From positions 124,001 through 188,000 of the forward strand of contig JAGYIX010000003.1 in NCBI GenBank assembly GCA_018402205.1: a stretch of 64,000 nt of DNA, given 5' to 3'. A model generated the notes under the pieces. That model had not been told where the DNA came from. It searched no databases and saw only the letters and a program-made list of their open reading frames with translations. Position 1 is the stretch's first letter, and each line of letters starts with the position of its first letter. A program made the translations under genes and the position numbers. Shown in pieces: positions 9,233-17,450 of the stretch. The stretch comes from Flavobacteriaceae bacterium (lineage in GTDB: Bacteria; Bacteroidota; Bacteroidia; Flavobacteriales; Flavobacteriaceae).

Positions 9233-11557
9233 ATGAAGTATTTAGAAGCTTTAAACCAAGCCCAAAGAGAGGCGGTATTACATAAAGAAGGGCCGTTGAT
9301 AGTTATCGCAGGGGCCGGGTCGGGTAAAACCCGAGTGTTAACCTATAGAATTGCTCATCTAATAGATTCTGGGGTTGATGAATTCTCTATTCTCGCCTTA
9401 ACCTTTACTAATAAGGCCGCTAAAGAGATGAAAACCCGTATCGCCTCATTGGTTGGCGAAAGTGAGGCTAAAAATCTTTGGATGGGAACATTTCATTCGG
9501 TTTTCGCACGCCTGCTAAGGGCCGACGGTCATTACCTTGGCTTTCCGAGTAATTTTAGCATTTACGATACACAAGATTCACAGCGACTTATTAGTTCTAT
9601 TATAAAAGAAATGGGGCTAGACAAAGATGTCTATAAGTACAAGCAGATTCAACAGCGAATATCTTCTTTTAAAAATAACTTGATTACGGTTAAGGCCTAT
9701 TTTCAAAACCCTGAGCTGCAAGAAGCAGATGCGATAGCGCGTAGGCCTCGAATTGGAGACATCTATAGAGAGTATGTAGATCGTTGTTTCAGGGCAGGAG
9801 CTATGGACTTTGACGATCTTTTGTTGCGAACAAATGAGCTTTTAAGTCGATTCCCAGAGGTTTTAATCAAATATCAAGAGCGTTTCAGATATATTTTGGT
9901 AGACGAGTACCAAGATACCAACCACTCGCAGTATTTAATAGTTAGGGCCTTGTCAGATCGATTTCAAAACATCTGTGTAGTAGGAGATGATGCTCAAAGC
10001 ATATATTCTTTTAGAGGAGCAAATATTGATAATATGCTCAATTTTCAGCGAGATTACGATGGGGTTGCGGTATATCGTTTAGAGCAAAATTATCGGTCAA
10101 CTGCTACCATTGTAAGTGCAGCAAATTCAGTAATAGCGAAGAACAGAGACCAATTAGAAAAAAATGTTTGGACACATAATACCCTTGGAAATAAGATAAT
10201 TGTTCATCGAAGTCCGACCGATGCTGACGAGGGTCGTTTTGTAGCGAGTACCATCTTTGAAAGTAAAATGAATGAACAGCGATACAATCATGACTTTGCA
10301 GTGTTGTATCGAACCAATTCGCAATCTAGAGCGATTGAAGATGCCTTGAGAAAAAGAGATATACCTTATCGTATATATGGAGGCTTATCGTTCTATCAAC
10401 GCAAAGAGATTAAAGATTTACTAGCTTATCTCAGGTTAGTTGTTAATCCAAACGACGAAGAGGCTTTTATGCGGGTAGTTAATTTTCCGGCGCGAGGAAT
10501 TGGTCAATCAACACTGGAGAAAATAACGGTGGCCGCAAATGCTAAAAGTATAAGTGCGTTTGATTTTATTGAAGACCCCATCTCACTTTCTGCTGCCTCT
10601 GTAGGCGCGTCAATACGCAACAAGTTAAGTCAGTTTTGCACCATGATTCGAAGTTTTCAGGTGGTTAATGCCCAACAGAATGCCTTCGAAGTCGCTGAGC
10701 ATGTAGCACGTAAGACCGGCCTTATTCAAGAATTCAAGAAAGATGGCACACCTGAAGGAGTGGCGCGATTAGAGAATTTAGAGGAGCTCTTAAATGGTAT
10801 GCAAGATTTTGTAGAAGGACAAAAAGAACTAGATGAAGCGACGGGTTCGTTAAATGAATTTCTGGAAGATATAGCGTTAGCTTCTGACTTAGATAAGGCA
10901 ATAGATAATGATGATCGCGTAGCCCTAATGACCATTCACTTGGCTAAAGGATTAGAGTTTAAACACGTTTTTGTGGTTGGCTTAGAAGAAGATTTGTTTC
11001 CGTCAGCAATGAGTATGAATACCCGATCAGAGTTAGAAGAAGAGCGGCGGTTATTCTATGTAGCGCTCACTCGGGCAGAAGAGCAAGCATACCTCACTTA
11101 CACTATCAATAGGTATCGCTGGGGTAAATTAATTGATGCTGAGCCCAGTAGATTTATCAGTGAGATTGATTCCCAATACATTGATAACCGTGTGGTAGAT
11201 GCGGGTGGATCTTACAGAAGGTTTGTAGACCCCTCTTTGTTTGGAGAAGTGGATCATTCTAAATTAAGACAAATGAAGCCTCAGGGCGACCGTTCCACAG
11301 TTCGAAATAAGCCTTCGGAGGAGCAGTTAAGAAAATTAAGAAAGATAAAGCCTCAACATGCTTCTGCTGCTGTGGAGAATGCCCTTTTATATAACCATTT
11401 ATCTATAGGTGCCCAGGTTAGTCATGAGCGCTTTGGCAGGGGTATTGTAAAGGCTATAGAGGGCGTCGGAGCTGAGAAAAAGGCAGAAATTGAATTTGAA
11501 ACCGGGGGTATCAAGAAATTGTTACTGCGATTTGCTAAACTTCAAGTAATATCATAA
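9233..11557 (+). CDS. uvrD: UvrD/PcrA-type ATP-dependent DNA helicase
   Basis: This is a superfamily 1A 3'-5' helicase used in excision repair, mismatch repair and replication restart. All helicase motifs are visible: the Q motif LNQAQREAV, Walker A GAGSGKT (about 28-34), LTFTNKAA, DEYQDTN, VVGDDAQSIYSFRGA, LEQNYRS, and the C-terminal LMTIHLAKGLEF and VALTRAEE. The last 60 residues (VSHERFGRGIVKAIEG...) form the Tudor-like domain that binds RNA polymerase in PcrA. The ORF track starts at TTG 9230; the ATG at 9233 is better. The gene is followed by a strong intrinsic terminator. Confidence 0.95.
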   Translation: MKYLEALNQAQREAVLHKEGPLIVIAGAGSGKTRVLTYRIAHLIDSGVDEFSILALTFTNKAAKEMKTRIASLVGESEAKNLWMGTFHSVFARLLRADGHYLGFPSNFSIYDTQDSQRLISSIIKEMGLDKDVYKYKQIQQRISSFKNNLITVKAYFQNPELQEADAIARRPRIGDIYREYVDRCFRAGAMDFDDLLLRTNELLSRFPEVLIKYQERFRYILVDEYQDTNHSQYLIVRALSDRFQNICVVGDDAQSIYSFRGANIDNMLNFQRDYDGVAVYRLEQNYRSTATIVSAANSVIAKNRDQLEKNVWTHNTLGNKIIVHRSPTDADEGRFVASTIFESKMNEQRYNHDFAVLYRTNSQSRAIEDALRKRDIPYRIYGGLSFYQRKEIKDLLAYLRLVVNPNDEEAFMRVVNFPARGIGQSTLEKITVAANAKSISAFDFIEDPISLSAASVGASIRNKLSQFCTMIRSFQVVNAQQNAFEVAEHVARKTGLIQEFKKDGTPEGVARLENLEELLNGMQDFVEGQKELDEATGSLNEFLEDIALASDLDKAIDNDDRVALMTIHLAKGLEFKHVFVVGLEEDLFPSAMSMNTRSELEEERRLFYVALTRAEEQAYLTYTINRYRWGKLIDAEPSRFISEIDSQYIDNRVVDAGGSYRRFVDPSLFGEVDHSKLRQMKPQGDRSTVRNKPSEEQLRKLRKIKPQHASAAVENALLYNHLSIGAQVSHERFGRGIVKAIEGVGAEKKAEIEFETGGIKKLLLRFAKLQVIS

Positions 11558-11588
11558 AAAAAGCCCTCCATTAAGAGGGCTTTTGTTT
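11556..11588. terminator. Bidirectional intrinsic terminator between uvrD and the OmpA-like gene
   Basis: A perfect GCCCTC/GAGGGC stem with a six-base loop is flanked by a run of seven A on one side and four T on the other; the A/T flanks extend the stem. It sits directly after the uvrD stop and before the stop of the convergent ompA-like gene, so it can end transcripts from both strands. Confidence 0.9.
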
Positions 11589-11604
11589 AATAAAAACGAC
11601 TACT

Positions 11605-12468
11605 CTATTGAATAGACGGATCTTTCATGCCATCTTCAATCATAGAATAGAACTGATCTAGCTTAGGCAACACAACAATGCGCGTTCTTCTGTTACGAGA
11701 TCTATTCTCTGTAGAATTGTTCTCAACTAAAGGAACATAGTAGCTTCTTCCAGCAGCAGTCATACGCTTAGGATCAACTTTAAACTCGTTTTGAAGAATA
11801 CGAACAATAGCTGTAGCTCGTTTAACTGATAAATCCCAATTGTCTTTAATTTCGACATTCGTCTTATAGGGTACGTTGTCGGTATGCCCTTCAACCATAA
11901 ATTCAAAATCAGGCTTTGCATTAACTACTGTGGCCACTTTTCCTAAAACACGCTTAGCCTCGTCAGAGACATTGTAGCTACCACTTCTAAATAAAAGCTT
12001 GTCTGCAATAGAAACGAATACAACCCCTTTCTCTACATTGATCTCTATATCTTGATCGTTGAGGTTTCCAAGAGCTCCTTTGAGACTAGCAACAAGGGCA
12101 AGGTTCACTGAATCTCTTCTTGTAATTGCATTTTGAAGTTTATTGATAGTAAGGCCTTTCTCTTTAAGACTTTCAAGAGTCATTTCGAGATTTTCCGCTC
12201 CCTTAGACGTTAAAGTGGTAAAGTTGTCTAGGTTAACAATTAGGTCTTGATTGTTTGACCTTAAAAAATTGTTTTGCTCGGAAAGAGCTTTGACTTGAGC
12301 CTCATACTTTCCAATCTCTGAGGCGTAATCATTCATTGTTCGTTTAGTAGAGGCTAATTCAGCCTTCGCACTTTCGAGATCTTTATTTACCGTATTAAAC
12401 CTTTTAGACGATACACATGATCCCAAGGTAAGTGCTATAAAAGCAATAGATAAAAGTTGTAATTTCAT
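11605..12468 (-). CDS. OmpA-family peptidoglycan-binding lipoprotein
   Basis: The leader ends in a lipobox (LGSC, Cys at about residue 18), so this is a lipoprotein, probably in the outer membrane. A long coiled coil rich in Lys, Glu and Asn follows (about 25-125). The C-terminal OmpA/MotB domain has FMVEGHTDNVPY, LSVKRATAIVRIL and NRSRNRRTRIVV, the residues that hold peptidoglycan diaminopimelate. The likely role is a structural tether between outer membrane and cell wall. It stands alone, convergent with uvrD across a terminator. Confidence 0.9.
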   Translation of the reverse strand: MKLQLLSIAFIALTLGSCVSSKRFNTVNKDLESAKAELASTKRTMNDYASEIGKYEAQVKALSEQNNFLRSNNQDLIVNLDNFTTLTSKGAENLEMTLESLKEKGLTINKLQNAITRRDSVNLALVASLKGALGNLNDQDIEINVEKGVVFVSIADKLLFRSGSYNVSDEAKRVLGKVATVVNAKPDFEFMVEGHTDNVPYKTNVEIKDNWDLSVKRATAIVRILQNEFKVDPKRMTAAGRSYYVPLVENNSTENRSRNRRTRIVVLPKLDQFYSMIEDGMKDPSIQ

Positions 12469-12531
12469 AATTATTGGTTTTTCAACATTAAAAGTAGCAA
12501 ATACTTTGCCAAACCGCAGAATGATTGCCTA

Positions 12532-13527
12532 CTATTTTTGAATCTTTTTTCTAGCGCATATAAAGTGTTCATATACTATTGAAAACGGAGTGCGCTTAGT
12601 TTTCAATGGGCGTAATTGCTTTCTCTTCTTTAATAATTCAGGTAGCGAACAGTAAAATTTGAAGTGCGCCCTTATAACTGCTAAAGTGTGTAGGGGCTTG
12701 CCCTGGAACACAAACAGGAGCCCGGCTATTCCATCGAGAATCAATCGAATAGACAGAACAGAAAAAAATTCTAAATAAGGAAGGTTTTTAAATAAGGTAA
12801 ATAGGGAGTTTCGGAAATTGAGATACGTTTTGAAAGGGTTTGAATTGGTCAGGGTTGATCCTCCGAGATGGTAAACGTGGCTTTTCGAGGTATACCATGA
12901 TTCTAAATTCTTGTGCCGGGCTCTCCAACAAAAGTCAATTTCTTCTTGGTGCGCGAAATATGAAGGATCAAATTGACCTACGAGGTAAAAAACCTCTTTT
13001 TTCATAAATAGGCATGCACCAGTGGTCCAAAATACGGGCAACTCGTCATCGTACTGACCCTGGTCTTTTTCTATAGATTGAAATAACCTTCCTCTGCAGT
13101 AAGGATAGCCTAGCCAATCTAAAAATCCGCCAGCAGCACCAGCATATTCAAAGTATTCGTGATGATGTTCGCTCAAAATTTTTGGCTGAACAAGTCCGAT
13201 TACAGGATTGTTTTTTAAAAGCTCTATTGGTCTTTTTGTGTAATCAGGGGTTACCCGAATATCCGAGTTAAGCAGACACCAAAAAGGCTCTTGGATTTGC
13301 TGTAGCCCTCTGTTATACCCTTCAGCAAATCCATAATTTTGGTCAAGAATTATACATTTCACAGAAGTATTGAAATGATCAGCTAACCATTCTATCGAGT
13401 CGTCGTTGGAGTGGTTGTCGATTACATATATCTGAGCATTAGTTGAAAATTCGATAACCGAGGGCAGAAAACGCTCTAATAAGGATCGGCCATTGTAATT
13501 TAAGATGACCACTGCAAGCTCTTTCAT
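12532..13527 (-). CDS. Family 2 glycosyltransferase
   Basis: This is a GT-A fold glycosyltransferase of family 2. It opens with VVILNYNG, has VIDNHSNDDS for nucleotide binding, LNSDIRV as the DxD metal site, and the acceptor-side block WTTGACLFMKKEVF...PSYFAHQEEIDFCWRA. This arrangement is typical of rhamnosyltransferase-like GT2 enzymes for surface polysaccharide. The C-terminal 80 residues carry a hydrophobic, basic stretch that may sit on the membrane. The gene ends up near the ompA-like gene and starts just after the small PD-(D/E)XK gene, so the two may share a transcript. The sugar and acceptor are unknown. Confidence 0.88.
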   Translation of the reverse strand: MKELAVVILNYNGRSLLERFLPSVIEFSTNAQIYVIDNHSNDDSIEWLADHFNTSVKCIILDQNYGFAEGYNRGLQQIQEPFWCLLNSDIRVTPDYTKRPIELLKNNPVIGLVQPKILSEHHHEYFEYAGAAGGFLDWLGYPYCRGRLFQSIEKDQGQYDDELPVFWTTGACLFMKKEVFYLVGQFDPSYFAHQEEIDFCWRARHKNLESWYTSKSHVYHLGGSTLTNSNPFKTYLNFRNSLFTLFKNLPYLEFFSVLSIRLILDGIAGLLFVFQGKPLHTLAVIRAHFKFYCSLPELLKKRKQLRPLKTKRTPFSIVYEHFICARKKIQK

Positions 13528-13533
13528 TAAACG

Positions 13534-13983
13534 CTATAAATTTTCAGGTAAATATTTGATTTGATGATAATTAGACTCTAAAATATGCCATTGAAAAATG
13601 AGGTGTTGTAAGCCGTTGGTTAAAACTAAAAACTCGGGTTTCAATTCATAGGCATAGCGCTGCATTTGATAAGCAGCTTCTTCGTTTAATTTAATTTCAC
13701 TCGACTTACATTCAACAACGATTGAAAAGTTTTCGGAATCGGCGATTACAGCAATATCAAATCGTGATCGCTTTTGGGCCGTACGCACCTTTCGCTCTAT
13801 AAGAATTCGGCTTCTAGCTACACTTTTGTGATTTATTAGGTAATGCACAAAATGCTGTCTTACCCATTCTTCAGAGGTTAGAGGAAGGTATTTTTTTCTA
13901 ATTATATCCCATATTAGCCAGTGGTTTTCGGTATTTTTAACCTTTAGACTAGCGGGAGGTAAATTGAGTACAGTTTGCTCCAT
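13534..13983 (-). CDS. Small PD-(D/E)XK protein (HSDR_N-like, type I R-subunit N-terminal domain)
   Basis: This 149-residue protein matches the stand-alone HSDR_N_2-type domain related to the nuclease domain of type I restriction R subunits. The catalytic pattern is present: RFD (Asp76), ECK (Glu91, Lys93) and a downstream Gln (Q106 in YQMQRY). It opens with WxIWDIIRKKYLPLTSEEWVRQ, which is typical of the Bacteroidetes family. There is no methylase or specificity subunit near, so it is not part of a restriction system here. It is divergent from holA with only 27 bases between the two ATGs, so any promoters must lie inside the coding regions. The biological role is unknown to me. Confidence 0.85.
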   Translation of the reverse strand: MEQTVLNLPPASLKVKNTENHWLIWDIIRKKYLPLTSEEWVRQHFVHYLINHKSVARSRILIERKVRTAQKRSRFDIAVIADSENFSIVVECKSSEIKLNEEAAYQMQRYAYELKPEFLVLTNGLQHLIFQWHILESNYHQIKYLPENL

Positions 13984-14010
13984 ACATGCCTACAATATTA
14001 CCAAATTCCT

Positions 14011-15012
14011 ATGCGATTCGAACGCCTTAAGTCTCATTTAATCCATGAAAAGTTTGCTCCCTGCTATTTTGTTTATGGGGAGGAGTCGTTTTTTATTGAT
14101 GAAGTAGGTTTATGGTTTGAACAGGTAGTAATATCTGAAGATTTGCGTGACTTCAATCAAACTATTCTATACGGACCTGATAGCAGCATGTCTGAAGTTA
14201 TTGAGCGTGCAAGACAGCTACCTATGATGTTTCAAAGAACACTGGTACTTGTGCGTCAGGCGCAGTCACTTTTGCGTCAGTTAGCAGAATTAGAATCGTA
14301 TATAAATCATCCTAACCCCCAATGTGTATTAGTGTTTTTAATGCACAACTCTGGCCTTGACCGAAGGAAAAAAGTTATTAAAGTAATTGAAAGTCATGAA
14401 GGGCTATATGAGTGTAAAAAGTTATATGAAAACGAATTAGCGGGTTTTTTAGATAACGAACTTCATAGGTCTGGAATTTATTTTGAGGATAAAGCAAAAC
14501 AGCTTTTTTTGGCTGCTATTGGTAATGACCCAAGGAGGTTAAAAAGTGAACTTGAAAAAATTCAACTCGCCCAAGAAGGCATTAGGCAGATTGAAGTTGA
14601 ACATGTAGAAAAGTATACAGGCATTCATCGTACGTTCAATGTTTTTGAGCTACAAAAAGCTATAAGTACTGGAAAAATGGACAAGGCTTCTGGAATTTTG
14701 GCCTTTTTTGCAGATAACGCAAAAGATCACCCAATACAGATGACTATTCCTGTACTGTTTTCTTTTTTTAGTAAAGTTTTTAAGTACCACGCTGTCAAAA
14801 ACAAGTCTGAAGCTGCTAAGGCTTTAGGTGTTTCGCCTTATTTTCTTAAGGATTATCAAACTGCGGCTAGAATATATTCTATGAAACGCTTAACTGTTTT
14901 GATAGCTGATCTAAAACGTATCGATCTTAGGTCAAAAGGGGTAGGACAACTGTCTTCTGCGCACATAACGGCAGAATTATATCAGGCACTTGCGATAGCT
15001 CTTATTCCTTAA
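14011..15012 (+). CDS. holA: DNA polymerase III delta subunit
   Basis: HolA is the clamp-loader subunit that opens the sliding clamp. The sequence shows the N-terminal CYFVYGEESFFIDE, then the degenerate AAA+ domain with RQLPMMFQRTLVLVRQA, LVFLMHNSGLDRRKK and the VxKYTGIHRTFNVFELQKAI collar region. The last helix bundle ends at residue 334. The ORF track starts at 13975 with TTG; I prefer ATG 14011, giving MRFERLKSHL, because the earlier start would overlap the divergent gene. The stop overlaps the convergent E1 stop by four bases. Confidence 0.92.
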   Translation: MRFERLKSHLIHEKFAPCYFVYGEESFFIDEVGLWFEQVVISEDLRDFNQTILYGPDSSMSEVIERARQLPMMFQRTLVLVRQAQSLLRQLAELESYINHPNPQCVLVFLMHNSGLDRRKKVIKVIESHEGLYECKKLYENELAGFLDNELHRSGIYFEDKAKQLFLAAIGNDPRRLKSELEKIQLAQEGIRQIEVEHVEKYTGIHRTFNVFELQKAISTGKMDKASGILAFFADNAKDHPIQMTIPVLFSFFSKVFKYHAVKNKSEAAKALGVSPYFLKDYQTAARIYSMKRLTVLIADLKRIDLRSKGVGQLSSAHITAELYQALAIALIP

Positions 15013-17405
15013 AAAATAAGCGGATAGCGCTGAGGATTTGATTCGTGCATCATGTTGTAAAGTGTTCTAAAGATATCTTCTGCATTGGGTTTGGAGAAGT
15101 AATCCCCATCAGAACCGTAAGCTGGACGGTGTTCTTTGGAACAAAGGGTCACGGGTTTGCTGTCTAAGTAGCGATAACCCTCTTGCTTTTCTAATATTTG
15201 TTGAAGAAGATAACCGGAGTATCCTCCCGGAACATCTTCATCAATAATTGCAAGTCGATTGGTTCTTTTAATACTTTTTACACAATCGTTAGCGATGTCA
15301 AAGGGCCAAAGCGTTTGCACGTCTATTAAATCGATAGAAATTCCTTTTGTCTCTAGTAACGGAATAACCTCTTGAACAATGCGCAAAGTAGAACCGTAAC
15401 TCACCACGGTGATATCTGATCCTTTTGATAAAAGCTCGACCATCCCAATAGGTACCGTAAATTTTCCTAGATTTTCGGGCAATTTTTCTTTTAATCTGTA
15501 AGCGTTAAGGGGTTCGATTATAAGTCCGGGTTCGTTGGCCATGAGTAGCGCATTATACATGCCAGCCGCCTGCGTCATATTTCTAGGAGACAGTATATAA
15601 ATACCTCTGAGTAGGTGTACGAGTGCTCCCATCGGAGAACCTGAATGCCATATACCTTCTAAGCGATGTCCTCGGGTACGTATAATTAATGGAGCAACCT
15701 GCTGACCAACAGATCTATACCTAAGGGTTGCTAAATCGTCAGTTAAGATATTTATAGCGTAAAAGATGTAATCTAAATACTGGATTTCAGCTATGGGTCG
15801 CAGTCCGCGCATTGCCATACCTATACCTTGGCCTATAATGCTTGCTTCTCGAATACTAGTATCAAATACGCGACTTTCTCCAAATAACTCTTGAAGCCCT
15901 TCTAAAGCCTTATTAACACCACCTATTTTGCCGGTATCTTCTCCAAAAATAAGTACCCTAGGATCATTGTGCATGAGCTCTTTAAAGTTTTCTAGCAGAA
16001 TCTGTCTTCCGTCTACAAGAGGAGCATTCGCTGCATATGTAATTTCAGTTCCCGCAATACGACGAAGCGAATTAGCAGAATCATCGATTAGTTCTGAGCT
16101 ATAGTTATTAGCCTCTACATTCTTTATGTTTTCAATTAATCGAACTATATCAGACTTCCACTTTAGGCTATTTTCAGCTTGAACATGGGTTAATACTCCC
16201 TGAGCTAACGAAAGAACATCTCTTTTTAAAACCAGCTTCTTAACCTTTAGAGACCTGTAGGCGTCTATCAAGCTTAGCGGTAACTTAAGAGAATGATCGT
16301 TAATAATTTGATGCAGTTGGTCTCTGTATATTCTAGCTGGCTCTTGGAACTCTTCAAAAGCATCTTTTTTGGCTGAGGTCACCATTAGTGTTAAATCGTT
16401 CTCTAGCTGCTGTAACTCATGTTCTGAAGAAAATTCTTTAGCAATAATCCATTCCTTAAACCTTTTCAAGCAATCGTTATCTCGCTCCCATACTAAACGC
16501 TTTTCCGTTTTATAGCGTTCGTGAGAACCAGACGTGCTGTGTCCTTGAGGCTGAGTTAGTTCAGTAACATGAACCAAAACTGGTGTATGGGATGTTCGGC
16601 ACCAATTCTCGGCTTGTTGATAGGCTTGAATAAGCGCCCCGTAATCCCAACCTTTAACCTCTATAATTTCTAGACCGGCAGATTTATCTGTGCGTTTAAA
16701 GCCTTTTAAGGCTTTAGAAATACTTTGTTTTACCGTGTGGTATTCTGACGAAACAGAGATGCCGTATTCGTCATCCCATACACTCATTATTATGGGTACC
16801 TGCATAACCGCCGCCGCATTCATCACTTCAAAAAAGAGTCCTTCCGATGTAGAGGCGTTTCCAATAGTACCCCAGGCTATTTCATTCCCTTCAACAGAGA
16901 ATTTATCGGGTTTTAATACCTCGTAGTGCTCCCTGTAAAAAGAAGAGGCTTGTGCAAGACCTAAAAGCCTAGGCATTTGTCCAGCCGTTGAAGAAATATC
17001 GGAAATAGAGTTATAGCGATCTGTTTGATTGAGCCATCCTTTTTCTTTATGCCACATTGCACTAGAGAAATGACCCGTCATTTGACGACCACCGTGCATA
17101 GGTTCTAGAGCAGTGTCGGTAGTGCCAAAAAGAGTGTGAAAAAAAGATTTTGGATCAAGAAGTCCCTGGGCAAGATGTAAGGTTTGATCTCTGTAGTATC
17201 CGCTTCGGTAATCTCCTTTTTTAAAAAACTTACTCATAGCAATCTGAGGTAGTTCTTTTCCGTCACCGAATATGCCAAATTTTGACCTTCCTAGAAGCAC
17301 TTCTTTGCGTCCGAGGACACTGCATACACGACTAGTATAAGCTATCCTATAATCATTGAGAATTTCGCTTTGAAATTCCTGGAATGTAATCTCGCTATTT
17401 CCCAT
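15009..17405 (-). CDS. 2-oxoacid dehydrogenase E1, fused alpha and beta subunits
   Basis: The N-terminal half is E1 alpha: PMHGGRQMTGHFSS, the thiamine-diphosphate motif GNASTSEG and WDDEYGISVS. The C-terminal half is E1 beta: FGEDTGKIGGVNKAL, SIREASIIGQGIGMA, YLDYIFYAINIL and the ending IDEDVPGGYSGYL. It decarboxylates a 2-oxoacid and passes the acyl group to an E2 lipoyl carrier, most likely for branched-chain oxoacids, but pyruvate cannot be excluded. Such fused E1 genes are common in Bacteroidetes. No E2 or E3 gene is in the window. The track start (17441) is TTG; ATG 17405 gives MGNSEITFQEF and 798 residues. Confidence 0.9.
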   Translation of the reverse strand: MGNSEITFQEFQSEILNDYRIAYTSRVCSVLGRKEVLLGRSKFGIFGDGKELPQIAMSKFFKKGDYRSGYYRDQTLHLAQGLLDPKSFFHTLFGTTDTALEPMHGGRQMTGHFSSAMWHKEKGWLNQTDRYNSISDISSTAGQMPRLLGLAQASSFYREHYEVLKPDKFSVEGNEIAWGTIGNASTSEGLFFEVMNAAAVMQVPIIMSVWDDEYGISVSSEYHTVKQSISKALKGFKRTDKSAGLEIIEVKGWDYGALIQAYQQAENWCRTSHTPVLVHVTELTQPQGHSTSGSHERYKTEKRLVWERDNDCLKRFKEWIIAKEFSSEHELQQLENDLTLMVTSAKKDAFEEFQEPARIYRDQLHQIINDHSLKLPLSLIDAYRSLKVKKLVLKRDVLSLAQGVLTHVQAENSLKWKSDIVRLIENIKNVEANNYSSELIDDSANSLRRIAGTEITYAANAPLVDGRQILLENFKELMHNDPRVLIFGEDTGKIGGVNKALEGLQELFGESRVFDTSIREASIIGQGIGMAMRGLRPIAEIQYLDYIFYAINILTDDLATLRYRSVGQQVAPLIIRTRGHRLEGIWHSGSPMGALVHLLRGIYILSPRNMTQAAGMYNALLMANEPGLIIEPLNAYRLKEKLPENLGKFTVPIGMVELLSKGSDITVVSYGSTLRIVQEVIPLLETKGISIDLIDVQTLWPFDIANDCVKSIKRTNRLAIIDEDVPGGYSGYLLQQILEKQEGYRYLDSKPVTLCSKEHRPAYGSDGDYFSKPNAEDIFRTLYNMMHESNPQRYPLIF

Positions 17406-17450
17406 AACGTCGCTTGCGATGCGCCACGCAAAAATAAGCAAATAAAGGGC

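Noticed and set aside
13534-13983. Restriction-modification system
   Set aside because: Only one nuclease-like domain and no methylase, specificity or helicase subunit in the neighbourhood.
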